Source of the DNA: Gemmata palustris | Lineage (GTDB): Bacteria; Planctomycetota; Planctomycetia; Gemmatales; Gemmataceae | NCBI RefSeq assembly: GCF_017939745.1 | Contig: NZ_JAGKQQ010000001.1 | Span: forward strand, 1,798,001 to 1,862,000 | Length of the DNA: 64,000 nt | Direction of reading: 5' to 3' | Shown here: piece after piece, positions 37,501-45,164 of the stretch | Numbering within the stretch: the stretch's first letter is position 1 | How the letters are laid out: the number at the start of each line of letters is the position of its first letter | Program-made: the position numbers and the translations under genes | The notes under the pieces: model-generated | Seen by the model: the letters and a program-made list of their open reading frames with translations, nothing else | Told to the model about the DNA's origin: nothing | Databases searched by the model: none

Positions 37501-37821
37501 CTCATTGCCGCGCGCCGGCTGCTCACGGATGACCCGGCCGATGCCGCGACCGCCGCGGCCGTGGTCGATGCGCTCGTGGCCCCGGCTTCCAGCGTCCGCA
37601 AAGCGGCCTTCGAGATGATCGAATCGATTCCCCCGGCCGCGCCCGCCGTGCTTCAAGTGCTCCGCGAGCGCGCCACGAGCGAGACCGATCCTGATCTTGC
37701 GCAGTTACTAAGCGAGGCGATTGCGCGTTTGGAGCCGATCATCGCCAGTGAAGCGGTTCCCACGGCTGAAGAAGGTGCCAGTGCTCAGACCGAGGCGCCG
37801 GTCGTGCCTGCGGTGGGGTGA
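34585..37821 (+). CDS. Large membrane-anchored HEAT-repeat protein
   Basis: A 1078-residue protein. The N-terminal 240 residues hold about four hydrophobic segments (around 25-60, 85-135 and 165-190; for example LLFLALIGIGLLAGLLYFAG and LTVVCALAPLAMGLAACLAYMF). From about residue 290 to the end are more than 20 HEAT/PBS-lyase-like repeats with the pattern VPDLIRHLDDPNEHVRAVAVATLG. These form an alpha-solenoid for protein binding, presumably in the cytoplasm. The C-terminus is acidic. ATG 34585 was preferred over the GTG at 34552. A palindromic repeat overlaps its stop codon (37818-37845). Partner unknown. Confidence 0.85.
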   Translation: MDAWAPVSATFAASNWLIDPEQVRSSTLLFLALIGIGLLAGLLYFAGVIDWLVWLAGAVIRGGTRTGFRVWEQFLSWASWPLFLGTQLALLTVGALGAGAVPGLTVVCALAPLAMGLAACLAYMFIDVERYEVARGYKALHNPLKGQKLAAELARYGPQVEVPLLASAAVGMIGGFALLNFGLFQLLGTKWYTSPAADPIYSDFIASVLVHMLSVVDLLNLADTHHLARVVVARPAAAPAGTMLAMFKSFFTLVLLQQIFASVRNGRLLTETVSDFWSPHEPIHERARSALPQYGAVALGPLLLSLRATDTLTREQRDQLPQVLATIGPAAVPDLIRHLDDPNEHVRAVAVATLGRLRAAAGLPQMIARANDSSDLVRLSLAQALGEIVSASAPALPRARRRRGEWRVWRVIAVRRWNTPPHGDPVALVVPALRNALRDSAASVRAAAAASLGQLGPTLAAEVAPDLLGLLADADETVRERATEALGRLGASDPASIAALVGLLQDPSPAIRIAAIRALGALRTAACEAVSHLVPLLQDRDEAVRTAAAEAVGKIGTLCEAATNTLTEGLSSTDNVVRARTAEALGTIGEAAADVAPALVEAATDENDRVRAKAVEALGKMGEAAAEIAVPHLVRALRDPDNWVSALAAEALGEMGAAADEAIPALTRSLRHPNPQVRTNAAEALGKLGAGGRPAVSALERAATDEDSGVRAQAIYALGIIGAPTPSTTSVVRAALADPDPHTRAAAAEALGAWGEVDEALQSELLALLDDANDEVKVRVVRVLPRLVKGTPEVIEALDHRLTADDSDWVRAEAARALGQFGSAAAPAGPALLRAAQTGEAGLREEAMRALAVAQPPEAATAFTTGLRDAEPSVRKLASAGWRKAGAIPEEAVPVLIEALHDPEVLVRANAAHAISRLDPVPPEAVPLLAECALAPDAGLRLNAALALQAAPGRAAADALHPLLDDPSPRLRLIAARRLLTDDPADAATAAAVVDALVAPASSVRKAAFEMIESIPPAAPAVLQVLRERATSETDPDLAQLLSEAIARLEPIIASEAVPTAEEGASAQTEAPVVPAVG

Positions 37822-37845
37822 ACCCCGCCCGCAAGGGCGGTGGGT
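37818..37845. repeat. Repeat unit with hairpin CCGCCC-GCAA-GGGCGG
   Basis: A 28-base unit that contains the stop codon of the HEAT-repeat gene and a six-base hairpin with a GCAA loop. An inverted pair of the same unit is at 58036-58063 and 58195-58222. It lies in the 31-base gap between convergent genes. Confidence 0.8.
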
Positions 37846-37852
37846 AGCACCG

Positions 37853-38494
37853 TCACTTCCGACCAGTCAACACGTCCACAACCCAGCATCCGCGAACGTG
37901 TGGTCCTGGACCGCGGCAGTGGGTGAGGACGTCGTCGCTATCGCACCCGGCGTCTTGGAGCGCGTCGGCCAGGATCGGCATCCGGTCAAAGGCACGGTCT
38001 TGGTAAATGCCCTCGGCGAGAGCGAGAACTGTTGAGGTTAACCATTCAGACTCAAGAGCGATAGGGCGGAAGGGGTTGCCGAAGATGTCGAGGAGGAGGG
38101 TGGCCTGGGCTGCCTGTTCACCCCGACCGCCAGCATCCTGCATTAAAAGCGTCACCTGATCCATTAGAAATCGTATGTCTTTGCTCTGTGTGAACTCGCC
38201 GCGGGTAATCCATCTTGCAGCCGCAGGGAATGGAGGCGGCATTCCGTAGTCGTCTTGATCAGACGGTGGTATTTGTTCCCCAAGTCGAGTGAGTGTTTGC
38301 AACTGTTCTGAGCCATCCGCGAACCGCTCGGCAACTTCGATCGCCTCCTTGCATTCTTGATCGACAGCCCTGTGGAAATGACGCCGGCAGCAGGCAATCA
38401 TGAAGAGCCGGGACTTGCGTAGGCAGGTTTCGAGAGGTAGTGCCGACCACATTGGCTTCAGTTCCACACACGTCAGCCATTCTGCTTCCGTCAT
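37853..38494 (-). CDS. Uncharacterised planctomycete CCRR/FGNPFRP/RGCW family protein, copy 2
   Basis: A 213-residue paralogue of the product of 27656-28297, of the same length. Its blocks are MTEAEWLTCVELKPMW, KSRLFMIACCRRHF, AIEVAERFADGS, a variable middle, LLLDIFGNPFRPIALESEWL, ALAEGIYQDRAFDRMPILAD, ALQDAGCDSDDVLTHCRGPG and HVRGCWVVDVLTGRK. This copy matches the family consensus as I know it more closely than copy 1 (FGNPFRP, DRMPILADAL, HCRGPGPHVRGCW). It is soluble and of unknown function. It is convergent with the HEAT gene across a 31-base gap and is followed upstream by a large palindrome. Confidence 0.77.
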   Translation of the reverse strand: MTEAEWLTCVELKPMWSALPLETCLRKSRLFMIACCRRHFHRAVDQECKEAIEVAERFADGSEQLQTLTRLGEQIPPSDQDDYGMPPPFPAAARWITRGEFTQSKDIRFLMDQVTLLMQDAGGRGEQAAQATLLLDIFGNPFRPIALESEWLTSTVLALAEGIYQDRAFDRMPILADALQDAGCDSDDVLTHCRGPGPHVRGCWVVDVLTGRK

Positions 38495-38512
38495 TACTCG
38501 CCCTCGGAGAGC

Positions 38513-38704
38513 GCACAGGGCTTCCGCCCGGTGCTACGAACGCCGGCCCCTCCGGGGCGGAAAGGCACTGAAGGTATTTGTCTTCACCCCGGAGGGCGCC
38601 GTCTGCCGTGGGAAGCACCCAGTGCGGTGCGCTTTTGGGCACATGGTTTTCTGTCTTCGCCCCGGAGGGGCCGACGTTCGTAGCACCGGGCGGAAGCCCT
38701 GTGC
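38513..38704. repeat. Large palindromic repeat, intact copy (GCACAGGGC family)
   Basis: Arms of 45 bases at 38513-38557 and 38660-38704 pair with one wobble, around a loop of about 100 bases. This is the uninterrupted form of the element that the IS110 copy split at 3754/4897, and it carries the target string GCCCCGGAGGGGCCG at 38659-38673. It lies between two minus-strand genes. Confidence 0.92.
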
Positions 38705-38721
38705 GATCTTTGCTTGTGCGA

Positions 38722-39147
38722 TCAATCATCGCCCCCGCTGGCGCGGCGCGACTGTTTCTTGTCTGAGTTCCGGCGCTTGTCGGCCACGCGGCGCTTCTTC
38801 GCCCCCCTCGACACCTTCGTTTTCTTGCGCACGGTCGGCTCGACCAGCGAAACGCGCACCATCTCCGTCAACTTCAACAGGCAGTCTTCCTTGTTCCGCT
38901 CCTGGTCGCGGTACTTCTGCGACTGAATGACCACGTCACCCTCGGTCGTGAATCGGCTCGGGAACGTGGTTTTCATCCGCGCGATCGCGGGCGCCGGGAT
39001 CGCGGCGGTCGTGGTCGCGGACCTCCACCGCAGCACCGCCTTGGACGCGACCTTGTTCACGTTCTGCCCGCCCGGTCCCCCGGCGCGCGCGAAGCTCCAC
39101 TCCAGTTCGTCGTCCGCGATGGTGATGGTCTCGGTGATCGGGAGCAT
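38722..39147 (-). CDS. arfB: Peptidyl-tRNA hydrolase ArfB (release-factor-like rescue protein)
   Basis: A 141-residue protein of the ArfB/YaeJ family, which releases stalled peptides from ribosomes lacking a stop codon in the A site. The catalytic GGQ is at residues 26-28 (RAGGPGGQNVNK), preceded by LEWSFAR. The C-terminal 45 residues are strongly basic (RKKTKVSRGAKKRRVADKRR), as in ArfB, where this tail fills the mRNA channel. The codon-recognition domain of full release factors is absent. ATG 39147 is divergent from the GT39-like gene. The stop is 17 bases from the end of the large palindrome. Confidence 0.9.
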   Translation of the reverse strand: MLPITETITIADDELEWSFARAGGPGGQNVNKVASKAVLRWRSATTTAAIPAPAIARMKTTFPSRFTTEGDVVIQSQKYRDQERNKEDCLLKLTEMVRVSLVEPTVRKKTKVSRGAKKRRVADKRRNSDKKQSRRASGGDD

Positions 39148-39330
39148 GTGAGTTTCTCGTCAAAGTGCGGGTGTTTGGCCCCGCCTGAATTCCGCACAGT
39201 TCCTTGAGTTCCAACAACCGTGCGATACACCCGCGTTCCCCGGGCGGTCAATCCCGCTCCGGCTTGACGGGCCAGCGCAGTTTGCCTATCGTCCGCCGGC
39301 GCGAATCGCGCTACTTACGGAGCGCAGCAG

Positions 39331-40983
39331 ATGAGTTCCTCAGTCGGTGGGCGCCTGGAAGCGGTTACATCGGAGCGGTCCCTGTTCGGCCCGGACTACC
39401 TCCGGTTGGCCGCACTCGTGCTGGTCGCGGTCGCGGTCCACGCCTGGCTCCTCACGCACACCGCTCTGACCGCCCGCGACAGCCTCGGGTTCGCGCGGCA
39501 AGCGTTATGTTTCGAGACCCCAGCGGCCGCGCCGCCGAACGATGCCGACAAGGGCGGGCACCCGAAGAACGCGATCGACCTCGTCCGCACCGCGGAGCAC
39601 CCGCCCGGCTACCCGCTCGCGATCCTGGCGGTTTATAAGGGGTTGGGGCTCGTGTCGACCGCGCCCGTTGCGGACCGCGCGCTGGTCGCCGCACAACTGG
39701 CCAACGCGCTCGCCGCCGTGCTGCTCGTGATCCCAATTTACCTGATCGGGCGGATGCTGTTCGGGCGAAATATCGGGTTCGCAGCCGCCCTGCTCTTCCA
39801 AGTGTTACCGGTTCCCGCGCGGATCACCAGTGACGGCCTCACGGAGGGCGTGTACCTGCTCTCGACGACCGTGGCCGTGGCGCTCGGAGTGCGGGCCGTG
39901 ATGGTCCCGCGCATCAGCGGGTTCCTGTTGTGCGGCCTCGCGACCGGAACGAGCTACCTCGTGCGCCCGGAGGGGCTGATGATCGCCGCGGGACCGGGGG
40001 CCGTGGCCCTCTGGCTGGGGCTGTTGCGCCGGTGGCCGCGCGATCAAGCCTTTGGCCGCATTACGGCGCTCGTGGTCGGTACGTGCCTCGTCGCGGTGCC
40101 GTACATGGTCCTGATCGGGAAGTTCACGCACAAACCGGCCGGGAACGAGCTCCTGAACCCGTTCGCGCCGCCGCGCCCGGTTTACTCCGGTGCGCAGGCC
40201 GCGACCGCGACGACCACCACCGGCCCGCTGTTCGCCGAGTGGTGGAACGATGAAAAGGATAGCGGGAAGTCGAAAACGGTGTGGGGAGTTCAGGCCGTTT
40301 TCAAAGAGGTGAGCAAGAGCGCGAACTACGCGATCTGGCCGCTCGCGCTCTTCGCGATTCTGGCACTGCGCCGGCGGTTCGCGGCCGAAGCCGGGCCGTG
40401 GGTATTGGTCATCATCGCCGCGTGCAACTTCTTGCTCTTGCTGTACCTCGCGACCCGCGTCGGGTACGTGTCCGAGCGCCACACGGTGCTGCTCACGCTG
40501 CTCGCGTGCCCGTTCGCGGCGGCGGGCCTGCCGCTCCTGGCGACCGGGATCGGGCAAATATTCCCGCGCGTCGAGCGGCTCGGCGTTCGCGTCACTGCGG
40601 CGGGGCTTCTGGTCGCGCTGGTGGTCGCGTCGCTCCCGTTCGCACTCAAGCCCATGCACCCGAACCGCGTGGGCCACAAGCACGCGGGCCACTGGCTCGC
40701 GGCCAACATGAAGCCCGATGAGGCGCTCATCGACCCGTTCTGCTGGGCCGCGTGGTACGCGGGGCGCACGCTCTACCGGCCGGACGGGTACAACCCGCCC
40801 GAATCGCGTGCCACGTACATCGTGATGGAGAACAAGGCCGCGACCCCGCACTCGCGGCTCCCGGTGCTGCCCCTCGCACAGGAACAAGCCGCCCGGCCCG
40901 GCGCCCGCGTCGTCTACCACTGGCCGGAAAACGTCGCCGCAAAGGACGCGATCGTTCACGTCGTGAAGATTGGTGAGGATTGA
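39331..40983 (+). CDS. Glycosyltransferase family 39-like membrane protein
   Basis: A 550-residue integral membrane protein with about ten hydrophobic segments. The first lumenal loop has the acidic ARDSLGFAR and HPPGYPLAI region typical of GT39/ArnT-like enzymes that use lipid-linked sugars (TARDS, PPGYP). Later membrane segments include ALAAVLLVIPIYLIGRMLFG and VLLTLLACPFAAAGLPLLA. The C-terminal 90 residues form a soluble extracytoplasmic part. The likely role is transfer of a sugar to a surface lipid or protein; the acceptor is unknown. ATG 39331 follows GGAGCGCAGCAG. It is divergent from arfB and convergent with a kinase gene across a palindrome. Confidence 0.75.
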   Translation: MSSSVGGRLEAVTSERSLFGPDYLRLAALVLVAVAVHAWLLTHTALTARDSLGFARQALCFETPAAAPPNDADKGGHPKNAIDLVRTAEHPPGYPLAILAVYKGLGLVSTAPVADRALVAAQLANALAAVLLVIPIYLIGRMLFGRNIGFAAALLFQVLPVPARITSDGLTEGVYLLSTTVAVALGVRAVMVPRISGFLLCGLATGTSYLVRPEGLMIAAGPGAVALWLGLLRRWPRDQAFGRITALVVGTCLVAVPYMVLIGKFTHKPAGNELLNPFAPPRPVYSGAQAATATTTTGPLFAEWWNDEKDSGKSKTVWGVQAVFKEVSKSANYAIWPLALFAILALRRRFAAEAGPWVLVIIAACNFLLLLYLATRVGYVSERHTVLLTLLACPFAAAGLPLLATGIGQIFPRVERLGVRVTAAGLLVALVVASLPFALKPMHPNRVGHKHAGHWLAANMKPDEALIDPFCWAAWYAGRTLYRPDGYNPPESRATYIVMENKAATPHSRLPVLPLAQEQAARPGARVVYHWPENVAAKDAIVHVVKIGED

Positions 40984-40995
40984 GGGGTTTGCCCT

Positions 40996-41067
40996 TGGGA
41001 CCGCGGACGTCCCGTCCGCTCTTCCAGACATTGGCAGCGAAGAGCAGACGGGACGTCCGCGGTCCCA
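40996..41067. repeat. Palindromic repeat, CGGACGTC family, long arms
   Basis: Arms 40996-41024 and 41039-41067 (29 bases) pair with one mismatch around a 14-base loop, 13 bases after the GT39-like stop. Same family as 2559-2633. It sits at a convergent junction. Confidence 0.92.
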
Positions 41068-41155
41068 GGTTCAGCCTAGCGCGGACCCCACATCCCGAAA
41101 CGCAGCAACACGGGCTCGGCACCCGTGTTGGTTTCTCGCACACAACCCAAAATCC

Positions 41156-41917
41156 TTATTCCGGGTCGTCGGTGAGGCGCTTCGGCAGTTTCACGGTGAA
41201 GGCCGAGCCCTTGCCGACCACGCTCTCGACGCGGATGCGCCCGTGGTGCTGCTCGATGATCTGGCGACACACGCTCAGACCCAACCCGGTCCCGCCGCGG
41301 CCGTACTCGTCGGGCAGCTTGGTGGTGTAGAACGGCTCGAAGATCATGCGGAGCTGGTCCGGCGCGATGCCGAGGCCCGTATCGGAGACCTTGATCTCCG
41401 CCGTTTCGCTGTCCACGTTGTCGCGCACTTCGATTTTCAGCCGCCCGCCGTTGGGCATCGCCTGGCGCGCGTTAAGAATCAGGTTCACCAGGATCTGCTC
41501 GATGTGCCCCGGCACCACCCACGCCACCGGGCGAGCGTGGAACTTCGTTTCCACGTGAACGCGGTTCTTCGACAGGTCTTTATCGGTGAGGATCAGCACC
41601 TCTTCGACCAGCCGGGCGATGTCGCAGTGCTGCCGGTGCGTGGCGCTCTTGCGGGCGAACCCGAGCATCCCGCCCGCGATCGCCGCGGCCCGCTGCCCGG
41701 CCTTCACGATGCGGTCGAACGCGAGCTGCTTTTCGGCCGGGTCCTGGTTCCGGCTGCCGAGCTTGGCGGAGTTAATGATTGTCGTAAGAATGTTGTTAAA
41801 TTCGTGTGCGATGCTGGACGCGAGTTCGCCGACACTGCTGAGCCTCTGGGCTTGGAGTAACTGTTGCCGGAGCGCCTCGGTTTCACTGACCGGAGCCAGC
41901 ACGTCTTCGCTCGTCAT
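41156..41917 (-). CDS. Soluble histidine kinase without sensor domain
   Basis: A 253-residue kinase made only of HisKA and HATPase domains. The H-box is ELASSIAHEFNNILTTI (His38), the N box NLILNARQAMP, G1 DTGLGI, F box FEPFYTTKLP and G2 GTGLGLSV. It has no membrane segment and only about 20 residues before the dimerisation helix, so its input must come from another protein. The closest pattern is the NtrB/PAS-type kinases. No response regulator is adjacent. ATG 41917 is the first start in the frame. Confidence 0.9.
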   Translation of the reverse strand: MTSEDVLAPVSETEALRQQLLQAQRLSSVGELASSIAHEFNNILTTIINSAKLGSRNQDPAEKQLAFDRIVKAGQRAAAIAGGMLGFARKSATHRQHCDIARLVEEVLILTDKDLSKNRVHVETKFHARPVAWVVPGHIEQILVNLILNARQAMPNGGRLKIEVRDNVDSETAEIKVSDTGLGIAPDQLRMIFEPFYTTKLPDEYGRGGTGLGLSVCRQIIEQHHGRIRVESVVGKGSAFTVKLPKRLTDDPE

Positions 41918-42363
41918 CGATTCGACTCCCCTCGGCCGTGGCGCTCGCCGCCGTTACCGGACTCACGCGAACCGCGCACGAACCGCATTCACTGTCGGCA
42001 CCGCGGCTCCCGTCACCATCCCGACCGCCCTTCCGGGCGATCGCCCGGGCCGACTCCGGGCGGGACTGTACGGTCCGCTCGCCTGTGGTATCGACTGCTC
42101 CGATGAGAACACTTCATACGAACCGCACAATCGGAACCGGGGACAAGGCAAAAGGAAAAAGGAGAAAGGAAAAACTGAAGCGGCACCCGGTTGAGCTGAT
42201 GCGTTTGGGCTGATTTTCGTGGCACAGACCTCTGGCCTGTGTGGAAGTTCAACCCGCGAGTGCTAACGGGCGGGTGAAACTCTCGCAGCGCACCACTCCC
42301 CATTTTTTGCCTTGCTCGTCTCCTTCCCTTTTTGCCTTTCTACTTTTTCCTTTTGCCTTCTAT
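41918..42363. repeat. Composite palindrome between two minus-strand genes
   Basis: Purine-rich AAGGCAAAAGGAAAAAG (42145-42161) has its exact complement at 42343-42359. Inside are a CACAG...CTGTG hairpin (about 42219-42239) and a CGCGAGTGCTAACGGGCGGG string (about 42254-42273) that recurs as a variant near 58100. The rest of the gap (41918-42144) shows nothing recognisable. Confidence 0.75.
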
Positions 42364-43080
42364 TCACGCCTCGGTCTTCTTCACCCCGACTTCCTCGAAC
42401 GCCGCGTTGATGGCGGCCACTTGCGGCGGCACGACGAGGAGTTGTCGCGGCGCCCAGAGATCGCCGTCGGGCACGATTTCGCTGACCGCAAGATTCACGA
42501 CGCGGCCGATTGTGGCCCAGTTCGCCGAACTGTACCCGCGCAAGAGCGAGAGCAGCAGCACCTTGCACACCACGCCGTGGCACACGATCACGACGCGCCC
42601 GCCCGGATGTGCGGCAACCACGCGGTTGAACGCGGGCAGCGTGCGGTCCCGCAGTTCGTCGAACGATTCCATGCCGGGGAACGAGTACGCCGTGTTCCCG
42701 CCCACCCAGTGGCGCGTCGTTTCGTCCCAGATGTGATCGGCCTCCGCGCGCGGCTTGCGCGTCAGCGGCCCGACCCGGCGCTCGTGCAACAGCGGCTCGA
42801 ACAGGTGCGGCACCCCGAGTGCCGATGCGATGGGCGCAGCCGTCTGCCGGGCGCGCTGCATCTCGGACGACACGACCGCCGTGGGGTTCAGCGCCGAGAA
42901 CCACTCGATCGCGGCGCTCGTCTGGCGGTGGCCGTGCTCACCGAGCTCGATGTCGGATTCCGCACCGTGAAACATCGTCGGTGCGGCCGTTTCCGCGTGC
43001 CGGACGAGCCACACCACGGCCGCGCGCCGGGGATCGGGGGCTCCGGGTACCACGGGTGATGTTCGCTCTGCTGCATTCAT
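42364..43080 (-). CDS. Histidine phosphatase family protein
   Basis: A 238-residue protein of the phosphoglycerate mutase-like histidine phosphatase superfamily. The phosphoacceptor is in the RHAE motif (VVWLVRHAETAAP), with SSEMQRARQTA, the acid in ERRVGPLT and the second histidine in VVIVCHGVVCKVLL. These positions suggest an active phosphatase on a small molecule or sugar phosphate; the substrate is not evident. ATG 43080 (MNAAERTSP) was chosen; the open frame goes on to 43509 but overlaps the divergent S41-like gene. It is divergent from that gene with a gap of about 156 bases. Confidence 0.88.
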   Translation of the reverse strand: MNAAERTSPVVPGAPDPRRAAVVWLVRHAETAAPTMFHGAESDIELGEHGHRQTSAAIEWFSALNPTAVVSSEMQRARQTAAPIASALGVPHLFEPLLHERRVGPLTRKPRAEADHIWDETTRHWVGGNTAYSFPGMESFDELRDRTLPAFNRVVAAHPGGRVVIVCHGVVCKVLLLSLLRGYSSANWATIGRVVNLAVSEIVPDGDLWAPRQLLVVPPQVAAINAAFEEVGVKKTEA

Positions 43081-43236
43081 AAGTTCGTTCCGTGAGGCCG
43101 ACTCGTCTCTAGTTACGAATGGCGCCTTGTGGTGGAATGGGAAAGAAGGGAAACTAAACCCCATCTGTGTTTCGTCCCTCGACCCATTACTCCCGATTCG
43201 CACGCCGCCCAACACCCAACACTTCTCGGAGGGGTT

Positions 43237-44862
43237 ATGGTCGGGATCACCACACTCGGGCTGATGCTCCTCGCACCCGCCGCCCCCGTCCCCGCGCAGC
43301 CCGCGGTTCCCGTGCCAAAAGCGGACCGCTTCCGGGCACAAGAGTTCGCGCGCATCGTGTACAACGCGGCCGACCAGGTGGCGTTCCGGTACGCGCGCCC
43401 CGTCGAGGTCAAGGAGCTGATCGAAGCGGCAATCAAGGGGCTTTACGACGAGTGCGGCGCGACGGTGCCGGACCGGGTGACTCAGGCCCTGCGCGACACG
43501 AGCGGGCACGAGCTACTGAATGTACTTGTGGACGTGCGCCTGCTCCTGGCGGACCAGCCCGCGCTGCGCGGCCCCCGCGCGCTGGTCGCGGCGATGAACG
43601 GCTTCCGCCAGGCGACCGAGCCGGCGTGCCAACTCGCCAGCCCGCGGGCGAACGCTTTCGCGTCTATTGACATGGATTTCGGCGTCGGGATCGAGCTGGA
43701 GGGCGTGAGCGGGAACCCGTGGCTCGTCTACCAAGTGGAGTACAAGACCGCGCTCGGGTACTACTCGACCACCGGTTGGCTCGAACAGGCACCGCGCGCC
43801 GAAGCGATACCGGCGCCCGCGGGCTCTCTGTGGCGCGTCAAGCGCGTCATCCCGGACAGCCCCGCCCAGAAAGCGGGCATCAAGCCCGACGACATTATCA
43901 CGCACCTGAACCGGACCGAGATCACGGCCGACAACGCGAACAAGCTCTTCGGCCAGTTCGCGCTCCCGCCCCGAATGATCGACCCGCAGACCGGGCTGGA
44001 CATCGTGCCGGACCGGGTGCTTTCGTTCCGGCGCGCGGGTGCGAAGCCGTTCACCGTGAAGTTGAAAGGCGAGGCCTACACGCCGGCGAGCGCCTTCGGC
44101 GCGACGCGCACGCCCGAAGACAAATGGGAGTGCTTACTCGATCGCGCGAACAAGATCGGCTACATCCGGCTCGGCGCGGTGGAATCCGGGTTGGATACGA
44201 AGGTGGGCGAAATGCTCGCGGACCTCGACCGAAAAGGGTGCCGCGCGCTGATCCTCGATTTACGCTGGTGCCCCGGCGGGTACGTCGACCCGGGCGTGCG
44301 GATCGCGGGCCTGTTCCTGCCGAACAACGCGCCGATCGCCCAAATGAAGTACCGCAACCCGCAGTGGGCGGGCAGCGAAACCGAGTACCGCAACACCTTC
44401 GGCCCCGCACGCCCGCCCACGTACCCACTAGTGGTGCTGGTCGGCAACGAGACGACCGGCGGTGGTGAACTGATCGCCGCGGCCCTTCGGGACAACAACC
44501 GGTGCGTGCTGATGGGCCAGCGCACGGTGGGCCGCGCGTCCATTCAGCACGTCGTTGATGCCGGGTTCGGTGGGCTCAACTTCAAAGTGACGACCGGCGA
44601 ATCGTTCCGCCCGAACGGGAAATCGCGCCAGCGAAAGCCCGATAGTGGGCCGACCGACGATTGGGGTTTGAAGCCGGACGAGGGGCTGGAAGTGCCGGTC
44701 ACTCGGGATAAATCGGCCGAACTGCGGCGCTGGGCCGACTTGCACGCGCTGCGCCCGTTCGACAGCACCGAGGGCCTCGACTTCGACGACCCCGCGCTCG
44801 ACCCGTACCGGCACAAGGCCCTCGACTACCTGCGCAAGAAGCTTGGTAAACCGAGCAAGTGA
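43237..44862 (+). CDS. S41 (C-terminal processing protease)-like protein lacking the catalytic dyad
   Basis: A 541-residue exported protein with the S41/CtpA layout: a signal peptide (about 1-20, LGLMLLAPAAPVPA), a helical region, a PDZ domain (about 190-270, VIPDSPAQKAGIKPDDIITHLN) and a protease fold (KIGYIRLGAVESG, ALILDLRWCPGG, YPLVVLVGNETTGGGEL). In active enzymes GSASASE is followed 23 residues after its Glu position by GK. Here the segment is ETTGGGE and, without gaps, GR, so both the nucleophile Ser and the Lys base are replaced (Gly and Arg). It is probably a non-catalytic binding protein. ATG 43237 follows CGGAGGGGTT. The C-terminal 60 residues are charged. Confidence 0.8.
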   Translation: MVGITTLGLMLLAPAAPVPAQPAVPVPKADRFRAQEFARIVYNAADQVAFRYARPVEVKELIEAAIKGLYDECGATVPDRVTQALRDTSGHELLNVLVDVRLLLADQPALRGPRALVAAMNGFRQATEPACQLASPRANAFASIDMDFGVGIELEGVSGNPWLVYQVEYKTALGYYSTTGWLEQAPRAEAIPAPAGSLWRVKRVIPDSPAQKAGIKPDDIITHLNRTEITADNANKLFGQFALPPRMIDPQTGLDIVPDRVLSFRRAGAKPFTVKLKGEAYTPASAFGATRTPEDKWECLLDRANKIGYIRLGAVESGLDTKVGEMLADLDRKGCRALILDLRWCPGGYVDPGVRIAGLFLPNNAPIAQMKYRNPQWAGSETEYRNTFGPARPPTYPLVVLVGNETTGGGELIAAALRDNNRCVLMGQRTVGRASIQHVVDAGFGGLNFKVTTGESFRPNGKSRQRKPDSGPTDDWGLKPDEGLEVPVTRDKSAELRRWADLHALRPFDSTEGLDFDDPALDPYRHKALDYLRKKLGKPSK

Positions 44863-45164
44863 AGGCGAGTAGCCAATATTTAGGTGAACGGCCGGTGTGA
44901 ACGGCCGGTGGTCATTCGCCGGCCAATGAACAGCGCGCGGCGAGCGGCAACACCGGCCGTATCCGCCCAGGCGCCGGGCGCAGCCACTTCTCCACATCCC
45001 GCGATCCAGAACACAGGCTCCCGCACTTCGGCGACCGCACGAACAGTCCCACCGCGATTGTCGCACCCGTGAGGCGCCAGTAGATCCACCGGTTCCGCGA
45101 ACCGCCCTTCCCGACAGCGCCCGGAATCATTGAATATCCTCTATCCCTCACCCAGAGTACCGCT
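44863..45164. repeat. Intergenic region with a GAACGGCCGG repeat fragment
   Basis: GAACGGCCGGTG occurs twice in tandem at about 44885-44910, then CATTCGCCGGCC. It is a degenerate or partial copy of the palindrome at 47462-47560. The rest of the 302-base gap shows no gene. Confidence 0.6.
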
